Shown: one piece after another, positions 1 to 5,995 of the stretch
Numbering within the stretch: the first letter of the stretch is position 1
Layout of the letters: every line of letters begins with the position of its first letter
NCBI GenBank assembly: GCA_963975155.1
Contig: CAXBFG010000015.1
Location: forward strand, 1-8,045
Length of the DNA stretch: 8,045 nt
Origin: UBA5109 sp963975155
GTDB lineage: Bacteria > Pseudomonadota > Gammaproteobacteria > Pseudomonadales > Pseudohongiellaceae
Direction: 5' to 3'
Notes under the pieces: model-generated
Told to the model about the DNA's origin: nothing
The model's database searches: none
The model's input: the letters and a program-made list of their open reading frames with translations, nothing else
Made by a program: the position numbers and the translations under genes

Positions 1-128
1 TGACCCGGGAAATGATAGCCGCAGGTAACTCTCGTGATGAAATCGCAGAAATGCTGATAAATGAATATCACTGGGGAGATCTGCACTTGCAAAGAGCATT
101 GGATGGTTTGATCGTTGAACTTCAATAA
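1..128 (+). CDS. C-terminal end of an unidentified protein (5' truncated by the window)
   Basis: An open frame enters from the left edge (first full codon at position 3) and stops with TAA at 126-128, giving the last 41 residues of a protein. The segment begins TREMIAAGNSRDEIAEM, continues with an EYHWGDLHLQ stretch and ends in GLIVELQ. It is soluble, helical in character and has no membrane segment. The pattern 'R-x-M-I-A-x-G-x-S-x-x-E-I' followed by a short W-G segment resembles the helical tail of some metallo-beta-lactamase-fold hydrolases. That is a resemblance from memory only, and a cyclase or another hydrolase is equally possible. The next gene on the same strand begins 155 bp later, so the two may or may not be co-transcribed. 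The coding call is fairly safe; the family is not. Confidence 0.55.
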   Translation, partial: TREMIAAGNSRDEIAEMLINEYHWGDLHLQRALDGLIVELQ

Positions 129-283
129 GCAAAGCTGAGGGAGCAAATTGTGCCAAGTAAGAATGATGGCTGGATTATAGAAGGAAGGTGTACAAATCCT
201 AAACAGCCAGCACTTATCTGGAGTGTTTGCAGCTCTTAAATCCCGTTCGACAAAAATCAAAAAGCTAGTTTGGAGGTAAGAAA

Positions 284-775
284 ATGAAAGGAAAAATAAT
301 ATTTGCAACGATATTTGCAATACTATTTCTGTCTTCTGCTGCTTTTTCACAAGGTGTCGTAAACCAGGTTATCTTGCCTCTTTCTTCCGCAAAACTTATT
401 GCCGAGGCAGCTTTAGACGCATGCGTATCTAAGGGTTTCCATACCTCCGTTGCAGTGATTGATCGTTCGGGTAATCTGTTGGTCGTGTTACGTGATGAAC
501 TGGCGCATCCTGGGACAATCGAAATGGCACAGATGAAAGCACAAACAGCAGTATTATTTCGCAGATCAACAATGGAGTTTCAGGAGCGTACTGGTGAAGA
601 TGCTAGTCTTACACCGCAACGCGATGTACCGGGTATTCTTGCGCTTGCTGGTGGTGTGCCTATTCGCTTCAATGGTGAGATCATCGGTGGCATAGCGAGT
701 TCGGGCTCAAGTCAGCCTATGGACGATGAATGTGCACGGGCCGGATTAGCGAAAGCTGAGGAATTGATGAATTAA
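284..775 (+). CDS. Exported GlcG/HbpS-family (DUF336) heme-binding-like protein
   Basis: The 163-residue protein starts with a signal peptide: Lys at 2 and 4, hydrophobic residues 5-20, and likely cleavage near AFS-QG at about residue 22. The mature part matches the small GlcG/HbpS fold throughout. An N-terminal helix with LSSAKLIAEAALDAC (33-47) leads into the strand SVAVIDRSGNLL (55-66). A helix MAQMKAQTA (81-89) follows, then the glycine-rich GGVPI (123-127) and GEIIGGIASSG (131-141), and a closing helix with the conserved DDECARAG. Family members include HbpS, a heme-binding sensor partner, and GlcG of the glycolate locus; exported versions are common beside dehydrogenases and hydrolases. 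The ATG is well supported by TGGAGGT at 271-277, about 7 nt upstream. The ligand is not evident from the sequence, so 'heme-binding' is a family label only. The amidohydrolase gene follows on the same strand after about 146 bp (to ATG 922). Confidence 0.88.
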   Translation: MKGKIIFATIFAILFLSSAAFSQGVVNQVILPLSSAKLIAEAALDACVSKGFHTSVAVIDRSGNLLVVLRDELAHPGTIEMAQMKAQTAVLFRRSTMEFQERTGEDASLTPQRDVPGILALAGGVPIRFNGEIIGGIASSGSSQPMDDECARAGLAKAEELMN

Positions 776-921
776 GTCAACTGAAGCATCAGGGTTAACT
801 AATTATTTTACAGAGAATTCGATTAAATTAAAGAAGGCAATTGACAATAAAGCTTTGAATTAATGAGCTGGAAGTGACCCGGTCTGAATATTCTATAAAG
901 CTACTTGTCGGTGGAAAAAAC

Positions 922-2268
922 ATGTTAGATTTTAAAGCGGTCTCTCCCCTCATAATGTTTGTCTTGGGCTTAATCTATACCCCAAGTTTAATGGCACAGA
1001 CTTCTGCAGTTAATAATTCAACAGAAACTAAATTTGCGTTAGTCGGAGGTACCCTGATCGATGGCAGTGGTGGGCCTCCCTTGCAAAACGCGATCCTGTT
1101 AATAAATGGAGAGTATATAGAGGCCATTGGGCAGCTTGGAAGTTTATCCATTCCTGCAAACTATACAGTCATATCAACCGAAGGCAGGACCATGATGCCA
1201 GGCTTATGGGATATGCATGTCCATTTGCTCTACGCCGGACATACAAATTTTCCATACTGGCATCGAAGCTATACCGATCAGTTCACTGACACCATCATGC
1301 CGGCCACGGCATTACAATTGTTGCAGGCAGGAGTTACCAGCACCAGAGATCTGGGCGCTCCGCCAGAATCGATTTTCCGAATAAGACAACAAATCGCAGC
1401 CAATCAAATCCCCGGCCCAACGCTCTATGCAGCAGGCCCACAACTTGCCTCTCCATTTCCGGACTGGGCACAATATTACCGTCGCAATATTTCTGGCACA
1501 GCAATGGCAGCTGCCGAAGCAAGTGCTTTAATAGAACTTGAGGCGGACATATTTAAAATAAGCGGAGCAGAGCAACTCAGCGTTGCAGATGTCCGAACTG
1601 TTACGGATATAGCGCATTCTCAAGGCTTACTGGTTACGGCACATGGCCGATCCGATGAAGAAATTGAAATCGGCCTGGCCGGAGGAGTCGATGAATTTCA
1701 ACACATCGGTGTCGCCAGTGAAGAATTCCCTGCCAGTGTGATGCGCCTGATTGCATCTCATATAGACAGCGGCAGACAGCTTTACTGGACGCCAACTGTA
1801 GGCCTCCAGCTCCGTGCAGGTACGCCCCTGGAAGACCTGGAGTTACTGGATGACCCTGAAAATTACCTGGGTTTGCCAGCGGCAATTATTGCTGACATTC
1901 AGACTTCATTGATTAGTTACGACCCTGATCCGGTTCCACAGGAAATCATCAGGCGGAAAATCAGCCAATTACAGGAAGCGGGCGTAACTTTACTGGTAGG
2001 AACAGATGGAGGCTTGTCAGGGAACCCGCATGCTCAGGCTATGTGGCAGGAAATGCTTGCCTGGGTCAATGTTCTTGGCATTGGTCCGCTGCAGACAATA
2101 CATGCAGCTACCGGATTGCCTGCTCAGCTTATGGGCGTTGATGAGCTTGTTGGAACCCTGGAGCCGGGAATGCTGGCTGACGTGATTGTGGTGCATGGGA
2201 ATCCGCTTCAAAACATGAGTGTTTTACAAAATCCGGACATGGTTTTTAAGCAAGGCAGGCAGTTTTAG
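922..2268 (+). CDS. Exported metal-dependent amidohydrolase (imidazolonepropionase-like family)
   Basis: This is an amidohydrolase-superfamily enzyme of about 448 residues, of the type often annotated 'imidazolonepropionase-like' or Xaa-Pro dipeptidase-like. The frame opens at a GTG at 874. The ATG at 922 is preferred because it places a clean signal peptide at the N terminus (hydrophobic core then SLMAQ, cleavage near residue 25), and GGTGGA lies just upstream. Numbered from ATG 922, the binuclear metal site is complete: HxH in DMHVHLL (H99, H101), the probable carboxylated lysine in IFKISG (K212), H241 in VTAHGRS, H261 in DEFQHIG and D362 in VGTDGG. The start of the domain (ALVGGTLIDGSGG) and its end (GTLEPGMLADVIVV) form the usual flanking beta-sandwich. 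The substrate cannot be read from the sequence; family members cleave dipeptides, organophosphates, carbamates or ring amides. It is a periplasmic enzyme by its signal peptide, and is intact. Confidence 0.9.
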   Translation: MLDFKAVSPLIMFVLGLIYTPSLMAQTSAVNNSTETKFALVGGTLIDGSGGPPLQNAILLINGEYIEAIGQLGSLSIPANYTVISTEGRTMMPGLWDMHVHLLYAGHTNFPYWHRSYTDQFTDTIMPATALQLLQAGVTSTRDLGAPPESIFRIRQQIAANQIPGPTLYAAGPQLASPFPDWAQYYRRNISGTAMAAAEASALIELEADIFKISGAEQLSVADVRTVTDIAHSQGLLVTAHGRSDEEIEIGLAGGVDEFQHIGVASEEFPASVMRLIASHIDSGRQLYWTPTVGLQLRAGTPLEDLELLDDPENYLGLPAAIIADIQTSLISYDPDPVPQEIIRRKISQLQEAGVTLLVGTDGGLSGNPHAQAMWQEMLAWVNVLGIGPLQTIHAATGLPAQLMGVDELVGTLEPGMLADVIVVHGNPLQNMSVLQNPDMVFKQGRQF

Positions 2269-2284
2269 TATTGCTTAAATTTTT
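2245..2284 (+). terminator. Possible intrinsic terminator of the amidohydrolase gene
   Basis: A perfect 9-bp inverted repeat is present: TTTAAGCAA at 2245-2253 and TTGCTTAAA at 2271-2279, with a 17-nt loop, followed directly by TTTTT at 2280-2284. The left arm lies inside the last codons of the amidohydrolase gene and the loop contains its stop codon. The orientation fits + strand termination, because the opposite strand has no T-run after the stem. The stem is A+T-rich with only two G-C pairs and the loop is large, so it would be a weak terminator. Confidence 0.45.
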
Positions 2285-2414
2285 CACTTCGACTTTGCAT
2301 TTAATTCAGAAGGAATGATAAAAGGCAATCTTCGCAAAAACATTTCTTCACATCACTTTGATGAAAGCTGGCGACCAAGGTGGACTGGGTAATAAAGCTG
2401 GTGAGTAAAAGCTA

Positions 2415-3422
2415 TTAAAAATAGTTATACAGACTCAGGTGAAAATTAATGTCTGAGGAGCTGTCGGTAATAATATCCTCAGCAAAGGCAAAATCAATTT
2501 TCAAATCCTGATTTATTGTATAGGAGCCTCCTATGCTGAACTGAAGTGCTTCTCCCAATTGAGGCAGATTGCTTTTGTAAAATTTGCTATGACCATCAAG
2601 TTGCAGTTTCAACTGCCAGCGTTCGGCGATGTCCTTGATAAAACTTGCATTGGAATAAAAAACGACCTTCTCCCGATTGCTGGCTAATACATCGCCGGCT
2701 TCGGTATATAACATTCCTGCACTCAGGATATAGCTGGCTCGGTATTTGCTCAGGCTAAAGTCATCACCGAGCAGATAGGCAATATTCAAATCAGTTCCAC
2801 CACTACCAAGCAGTGTGTCACTTTCTCCGGTTGGGATTTTAACCCCGCCACGCAGAGCCATATCAAAACGGCTCTCAGTCTTTATTTGATAGGCAGCGGT
2901 TAATCGCGTATCGCCGAATCCTGAATGGCCGGTGCTGATCGATAAGTGCTGAATAGCATCACGGCTGTATTCGTAGCGTACCTGATTCCTTAATGCTGTT
3001 TCGCGACCACCATTGGGAAGATTAAACCAGTCATGCCAGTTTTCGATAGTGCTATCGAGGAAGCCACCGGAATAACGGGAATAATTAACATCTACGCCGA
3101 ACTCCCACAGGTCGAAACCATAGCGCCAGCGAATGTCTATCTGGGCGCTCTCACCGTCTATATAAATTTGTTCATCCGGCCTTGCTTCAAAAGTGAAATT
3201 ACTGGCCCAGTCGAGACTGATATGGGAAGTTTCCTGTCCGGATTCAAGAATTTTGGCACTCTCGGCAGCAGGTAAGCCAAATATTCTGACCAAAGGGTTC
3301 TGGTTGGTGACTTGTAAGGGAGCCCTTTGCTGGGCGTGGCTGTACAAAGGGTGCAGACTGCAGCAGAGCAGAATAAAGCAACGGAGCAGAAGCTGATTTA
3401 ACGACACAGATGAATGGCTCAA
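2415..3422 (-). CDS. DUF3187-family outer-membrane beta-barrel protein
   Basis: The 335-residue protein has a signal peptide (hydrophobic residues 10-28, cleavage at SHA-QQ near residue 30). It carries motifs I associate with DUF3187: NQNPLVRIFGLP (40-51) at the mature N terminus, a W-rich region, and a WHDWFNLPNGGRE box (129-141). The remainder alternates polar and aromatic residues as amphipathic strands and ends in SLYNYF. A C-terminal phenylalanine is the usual recognition signal for BAM-dependent outer-membrane insertion. Function of the family is unknown; an outer-membrane pore or structural role is inferred. The start appears to be TTG at 3420-3422: an in-frame TAA lies three codons upstream and no ATG precedes the signal peptide. 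A GAG at about 10 nt is the only ribosome-binding-like element. It lies 55 bp downstream of trmO on the same strand, so co-transcription is likely though functional linkage is not obvious. Confidence 0.82.
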   Translation of the reverse strand: MSHSSVSLNQLLLRCFILLCCSLHPLYSHAQQRAPLQVTNQNPLVRIFGLPAAESAKILESGQETSHISLDWASNFTFEARPDEQIYIDGESAQIDIRWRYGFDLWEFGVDVNYSRYSGGFLDSTIENWHDWFNLPNGGRETALRNQVRYEYSRDAIQHLSISTGHSGFGDTRLTAAYQIKTESRFDMALRGGVKIPTGESDTLLGSGGTDLNIAYLLGDDFSLSKYRASYILSAGMLYTEAGDVLASNREKVVFYSNASFIKDIAERWQLKLQLDGHSKFYKSNLPQLGEALQFSIGGSYTINQDLKIDFAFAEDIITDSSSDINFHLSLYNYF

Positions 3423-3477
3423 TTTTCTTACTCAGAATCTTGTCGTGTAATTTTAAACCAGCAATGTGAAATATTCA

Positions 3478-4191
3478 TTAAGAAGACTCTTTGCATATGC
3501 TCAGGACAAGAATACTCTTTTGCTCAATACGCCACTTGATATTCAAATCATACAGGCTCATACCATAACGTTTTTCATCATTGTCTTTTTTACGCCATGC
3601 AGGTCGTGGATCCTGCTTCAATACCGAAGTGATAAAGGCCTTTAAATCCGGGTACTGCGTGCCCAGTTCGCCAAGATCCTGTTCGGCTTTATTACTAAAG
3701 ATCAACTCGTAATCTGACCCAGGTGCCAGCTCGGCAAAGCCGGCTTTTGCATTTGCTATCAAATCGGCATAAGGAACATAGGGTTTTATATCAATAAGGG
3801 GAGTGCCGTCGAGTAAATCCAGCCCGCCCACCTTTAATATTAGCGATGATCCTTTTTGTTCCCAGCCCAGATTTTCAACAACGGATAATCCAATGGGATT
3901 TGGACGAAAGGTTGAACGTGTGGCAAAAACACCTATGCTTTCCCTGCCGCCCAGGCGTGGTGGCTGTACTGTCGGTGACCAGCCTTTGTCAGCTGTTTCG
4001 TGAAACACAAAGATCAACCAGAGATGGGAAAACTGCTCGATGCCACGTAGGCAATTGGGGTCAGCAAAGTCTTTTGTGAAGATAATTTCGCCCCGAGCTT
4101 CCCTGACCAGATTGGGCTGGCGCGGGATGGCAAACTTTTGCTTGTAGGGACTGTTGATATAGGCGATGGGCGTTATTTGCATGGGCAACAA
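3478..4191 (-). CDS. trmO: tRNA (N6-threonylcarbamoyladenosine37-N6)-methyltransferase TrmO
   Basis: TrmO uses S-adenosylmethionine to methylate the N6 of t6A at position 37 in ANN-reading tRNAs, tuning codon pairing, mainly in tRNA-Thr(GGU). The protein matches the E. coli protein (formerly YaeB/TsaA) along its whole length of about 235 residues. Recognised blocks (numbered from the TTG) are the N-terminal INSPYKQKFAIPRQPNLV (12-29), EQFSHLWLIFVFH (52-64), PPRLGG (77-82), GVFATRSTFRPNPIGLS (87-103), DLLDGTPLIDIKPYVPYAD (125-143) and the C-terminal QDPRPAWRK (193-201). All are intact. Two starts are possible: TTG at 4191, with AAGG 7 nt upstream, which gives the E. coli-like N-terminal length; or ATG at 4182, without a clear ribosome binding site. 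A candidate promoter sits about 30 bp upstream, and the DUF3187 gene follows on the same strand. Confidence 0.95.
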   Translation of the reverse strand: MLPMQITPIAYINSPYKQKFAIPRQPNLVREARGEIIFTKDFADPNCLRGIEQFSHLWLIFVFHETADKGWSPTVQPPRLGGRESIGVFATRSTFRPNPIGLSVVENLGWEQKGSSLILKVGGLDLLDGTPLIDIKPYVPYADLIANAKAGFAELAPGSDYELIFSNKAEQDLGELGTQYPDLKAFITSVLKQDPRPAWRKKDNDEKRYGMSLYDLNIKWRIEQKSILVLSICKESS

Positions 4192-4224
4192 GCATAAACC
4201 TTAGTCCACAAAGGGTCGAATCTA

Positions 4225-4254
4225 ATTTTACGATTAAGTGGTGGAAGTTTTCAG
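4225..4254 (-). promoter_or_regulatory. Candidate sigma-70-type promoter for trmO
   Basis: Read on the - strand, CTGAAA (4249-4254, 4 of 6 matches to TTGACA) is followed after 18 nt by TAAAAT (4225-4230, 5 of 6 matches to TATAAT). Transcription would begin near 4218, leaving a leader of about 27 nt before the TTG at 4191. The -35 and spacing are suboptimal, and such matches arise by chance in A+T-rich intergenic DNA, so this is tentative. Confidence 0.3.
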
Positions 4255-4309
4255 TATTACTGGTTTAGCACCACACAAGAGATGATGCCAAAGGCTAGTG
4301 TAAAAAGTC

Positions 4310-4366
4310 TTGATCATATTTATACAAGATACGATTGATCTACAAGAACCGGAGATACGTACAAGA
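4310..4366 (+). promoter_or_regulatory. Tandem imperfect repeat with three TACAAGA boxes; probable promoter/operator of the DUF2878 operon
   Basis: Two adjacent units share their ends: TTGATC-N12-GATACG at 4310-4333 and TTGATC-N13-GATACG at 4335-4359. Across them lie three TACAAGA boxes at 4323-4329, 4341-4347 and 4360-4366, in the same orientation and 18 and 19 bp apart. In 11-mer form these read TTTATACAAGA, GATCTACAAGA and TACGTACAAGA. The first two fit the nnTnTACAnnn half-site that I recall for the B12-dependent light repressor CarH (a MerR-family protein), though CarH repeats are 11 bp apart. TGATC is also close to the TGATCC -35 element recalled for ChrR-associated ECF sigma factors. 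The block ends about 42 bp before the DUF2878 start codon, a suitable place for a promoter and its control site. The repeats are seen directly; the regulator is inference. Confidence 0.4.
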
Positions 4367-4407
4367 GAATAATCAGCGATCAATAGAGTCATAGTTTGTA
4401 ACAAACC

Positions 4408-4935
4408 ATGCAGCAATTACCTGTATTAGCCTTGTCCTTGAAGACCTATCGATGGCTGAACCTCATTGGGTTCAAGATTATCTGGATAGCCCTAATGATT
4501 TTTCAAAACAGGGTCTTGGTTCCGGTTCTGTGTTTTGCTTTTTTGGTTTTTATGGTCAATCCGCAAAAGAGACAGGCCTTCAAGCTGTTATTGGGAATAG
4601 CCATCGCTGGTATGGTCATCGATAGTTTTTTGAGTTTAAACGGGGTATTTGTGTTCCCTTACGCCCAATTAATACCCTTATGGCTATGTGTCCTGTGGAT
4701 AGCCTTTGCCATGACTCTGCCCTACGGCTTTGCCTTTGTCGGGAAATTGACACCATTGATACAGTCTATTATCGGTGTTGCAGCAAGTTTCACTTATCTG
4801 ATCGGGCTGAATCTGGGGGCAGTGGAATATACCTACTCTTTGATACTGACCCAAATTTTACTCGCCATTATTTGGGGTGGCTTGTTACCACTTGCATACT
4901 TATACATAAACACGATTAAGAGAGTAAGTTCGTGA
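4408..4935 (+). CDS. DUF2878-family inner-membrane protein
   Basis: The 175-residue protein is very hydrophobic, with about five or six membrane helices (roughly residues 17-33, 35-50, 58-75, 84-105, 117-135 and 143-168). It fits DUF2878 by the motifs GMVIDSFLSLNGVFVFP (68-84), PLWLCVLWIAFAMTL (90-104) and GVAASFTYLIGLNLGA (123-138), and by the usual length. The family has no assigned activity. The ATG at 4408 has no visible ribosome binding site, and the 13-bp palindrome GTTTG-TAA-CAAAC (4394-4406) abuts it. A later start around residues 9-14 would still keep the first helix, so the N terminus is uncertain. It is the first gene of a three-gene operon: its TGA overlaps the GTG of the next gene by 4 nt (GTGA). 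In other Gammaproteobacteria the family is often found near chalcone-isomerase-like, DUF3833 and cyclopropane-fatty-acid synthase genes (from memory). Confidence 0.85.
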   Translation: MQQLPVLALSLKTYRWLNLIGFKIIWIALMIFQNRVLVPVLCFAFLVFMVNPQKRQAFKLLLGIAIAGMVIDSFLSLNGVFVFPYAQLIPLWLCVLWIAFAMTLPYGFAFVGKLTPLIQSIIGVAASFTYLIGLNLGAVEYTYSLILTQILLAIIWGGLLPLAYLYINTIKRVSS

Positions 4936-5456
4936 AAAAATTATGTGTGTTTTTTCTGGCATCTATTTTTATATCAGATAGCGGACTTGCCGATGCCCAA
5001 CAAATTTCAATTAACGAAGCCCTGAATGCTTTATCTTTAACTGGTCAAGCTGAATTTAATTTTTTGTTCTGGAAAGTCTATGAAGCTGAATTGTATTCGA
5101 CAACAGGCGAATACCAGCATTTTGAAAAACTGCCTTTTGTCCTGAAGCTGACTTATAAAAAAAATTTTACTCAACAGCAGTTACTGCAAGAAACCCAAAA
5201 GCAATTAATACAGATTGGAGTTGAAGGTAGTGAAACTCAAAGTTGGCTAGATAGGCTGAGTAATATTTACCCCGCAGTTGAGTCTGAAGATGCTTTACTA
5301 CTTTACGTGGATTCAGGAGGCGCCAGCAATTTCTATCTGAATGAAGAATATCTGGGGTCTATTGAAGATGTGCTGTTCAGTAAACAGTTTAGTGCCATCT
5401 GGCTGGCAAGAAATGATCGATATGCTGACTTCAGCAGAAAATTAACCGGAAAATGA
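4932..5456 (+). CDS. Chalcone-isomerase-like periplasmic protein
   Basis: The 174-residue protein has a short signal peptide (KK at 2-3, hydrophobic 4-20, cleavage near GLADA-QQ at about residue 22). The mature part fits the bacterial chalcone-isomerase-like group: FWKVYEAELYSTTGEY (46-61) as the first strand pair, PFVLKLTYKKNFT (68-80), a helical region with SWLDRLSNIYP (104-114), and the closing FYLNEEYLGSIED..FSKQFSAIWLA (134-159). Bacterial members of this fold are generally not thought to make flavonoids; they probably bind a lipid or small hydrophobic ligand, by analogy with fatty-acid-binding chalcone-isomerase-fold proteins in plants. Translation starts at GTG 4932, embedded in the stop codon of the DUF2878 gene. 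Its own stop overlaps the next start (ATGA). This tight coupling implies a joint role with the flanking membrane protein and lipoprotein. Confidence 0.85.
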   Translation: MKKLCVFFLASIFISDSGLADAQQISINEALNALSLTGQAEFNFLFWKVYEAELYSTTGEYQHFEKLPFVLKLTYKKNFTQQQLLQETQKQLIQIGVEGSETQSWLDRLSNIYPAVESEDALLLYVDSGGASNFYLNEEYLGSIEDVLFSKQFSAIWLARNDRYADFSRKLTGK

Positions 5457-5995
5457 CTATGAAAATTCTTAAAAGGCTTATGGCTGTAAGTTTTGTGCTT
5501 GTTGTTTTGATTTCATGCAGCTCACAACATCTCGATCAATATGCAGAAACAACTCCGGTATTGGATTTAAAGACTTTCTTTAATGGCGAGCTTAGGGCTT
5601 ATGGCATGTTGCAGAACAGGAGCGGCATGATGACACGACGCTTTGTCGCTACTATCGATGCACATTGGGAAGGAAGCCAAGGCACCCTGATAGAAGAGTT
5701 TCATTTTGATGACGGTGAAATTCAAAATCGAACATGGGTACTGACTGAACTGGCTAATGGTAGTTATATTGGAAGCGCCGAAGATGTTATTGGCGAGGCC
5801 TCAGGATCTATAGTCGGCTCGGTTTTTCAATGGCAATATCAGTTAGACGTGCCATATGGAGACGGGACCATAGCGGTAAGTCTGGATGACTGGCTGTATC
5901 TTGTTGATGAGCGACACCTGATAAATAAGACCAGGCTGAGCAAATTTGGGTTCAGGGTAGGGGAGTTGACTTTGCTAATAGAAAAAATCAATTAA
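5453..5995 (+). CDS. DUF3833-family lipoprotein
   Basis: The 180-residue protein has a lipoprotein signal: KILKR, a hydrophobic stretch (residues 9-20) and the lipobox L19-I20-S21-C22 followed by SS. The serine at +2 means that Lol sorting would send it to the outer membrane. The mature part fits DUF3833: LDLKTFFNGELRAYGMLQNRSG (38-59), RRFVATIDAHWEG (62-74), EEFHFDDGEIQNRTW (81-95) and VPYGDGTIAVSLDDWLYLVDE (133-153), a pattern of beta strands like a small lipocalin-type barrel. The function is unknown; lipid handling is a guess from the neighbours. ATG 5453 overlaps the preceding TGA (ATGA); a second ATG two codons later is an alternative. It ends at TAA 5993-5995, overlapping the stop codon of the convergent protease-like gene. 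Confidence 0.87.
   Translation: MTMKILKRLMAVSFVLVVLISCSSQHLDQYAETTPVLDLKTFFNGELRAYGMLQNRSGMMTRRFVATIDAHWEGSQGTLIEEFHFDDGEIQNRTWVLTELANGSYIGSAEDVIGEASGSIVGSVFQWQYQLDVPYGDGTIAVSLDDWLYLVDERHLINKTRLSKFGFRVGELTLLIEKIN

Noticed and set aside
841..869. TTGACA at 841-846, a perfect -35 element upstream of the amidohydrolase gene
   Set aside because: At 17 nt spacing the downstream hexamer is TGAGCT, and other spacings give nothing close to TATAAT, so there is no promoter pair to support it.
2351..2363. Small hairpin CATCA-CTT-TGATG that might terminate the DUF3187 transcript
   Set aside because: The stem is 5 bp and on the - strand the nearest T-run lies well after it, so it does not fit an intrinsic terminator.
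2361..2408. Fifteen-codon ORF between the convergent amidohydrolase and DUF3187 genes (MKAGDQGGLGNKAGE)
   Set aside because: No ribosome binding site, too short to judge, and the repeated AAAGCTGG that makes it look patterned is only 8 bp.
3033..3396. Open frames on the + strand opposite the DUF3187 gene
   Set aside because: They are antisense shadows: the - strand frame has a signal peptide, family motifs and a C-terminal Phe, while these show no domain or ribosome binding site.
4234..4416. Open frame of 60 codons on the - strand in the trmO/DUF2878 intergenic region
   Set aside because: It runs through the repeat-bearing regulatory region, overlaps the start of the DUF2878 gene, has no ribosome binding site or recognisable domain, and its composition looks like translated A+T-rich spacer.
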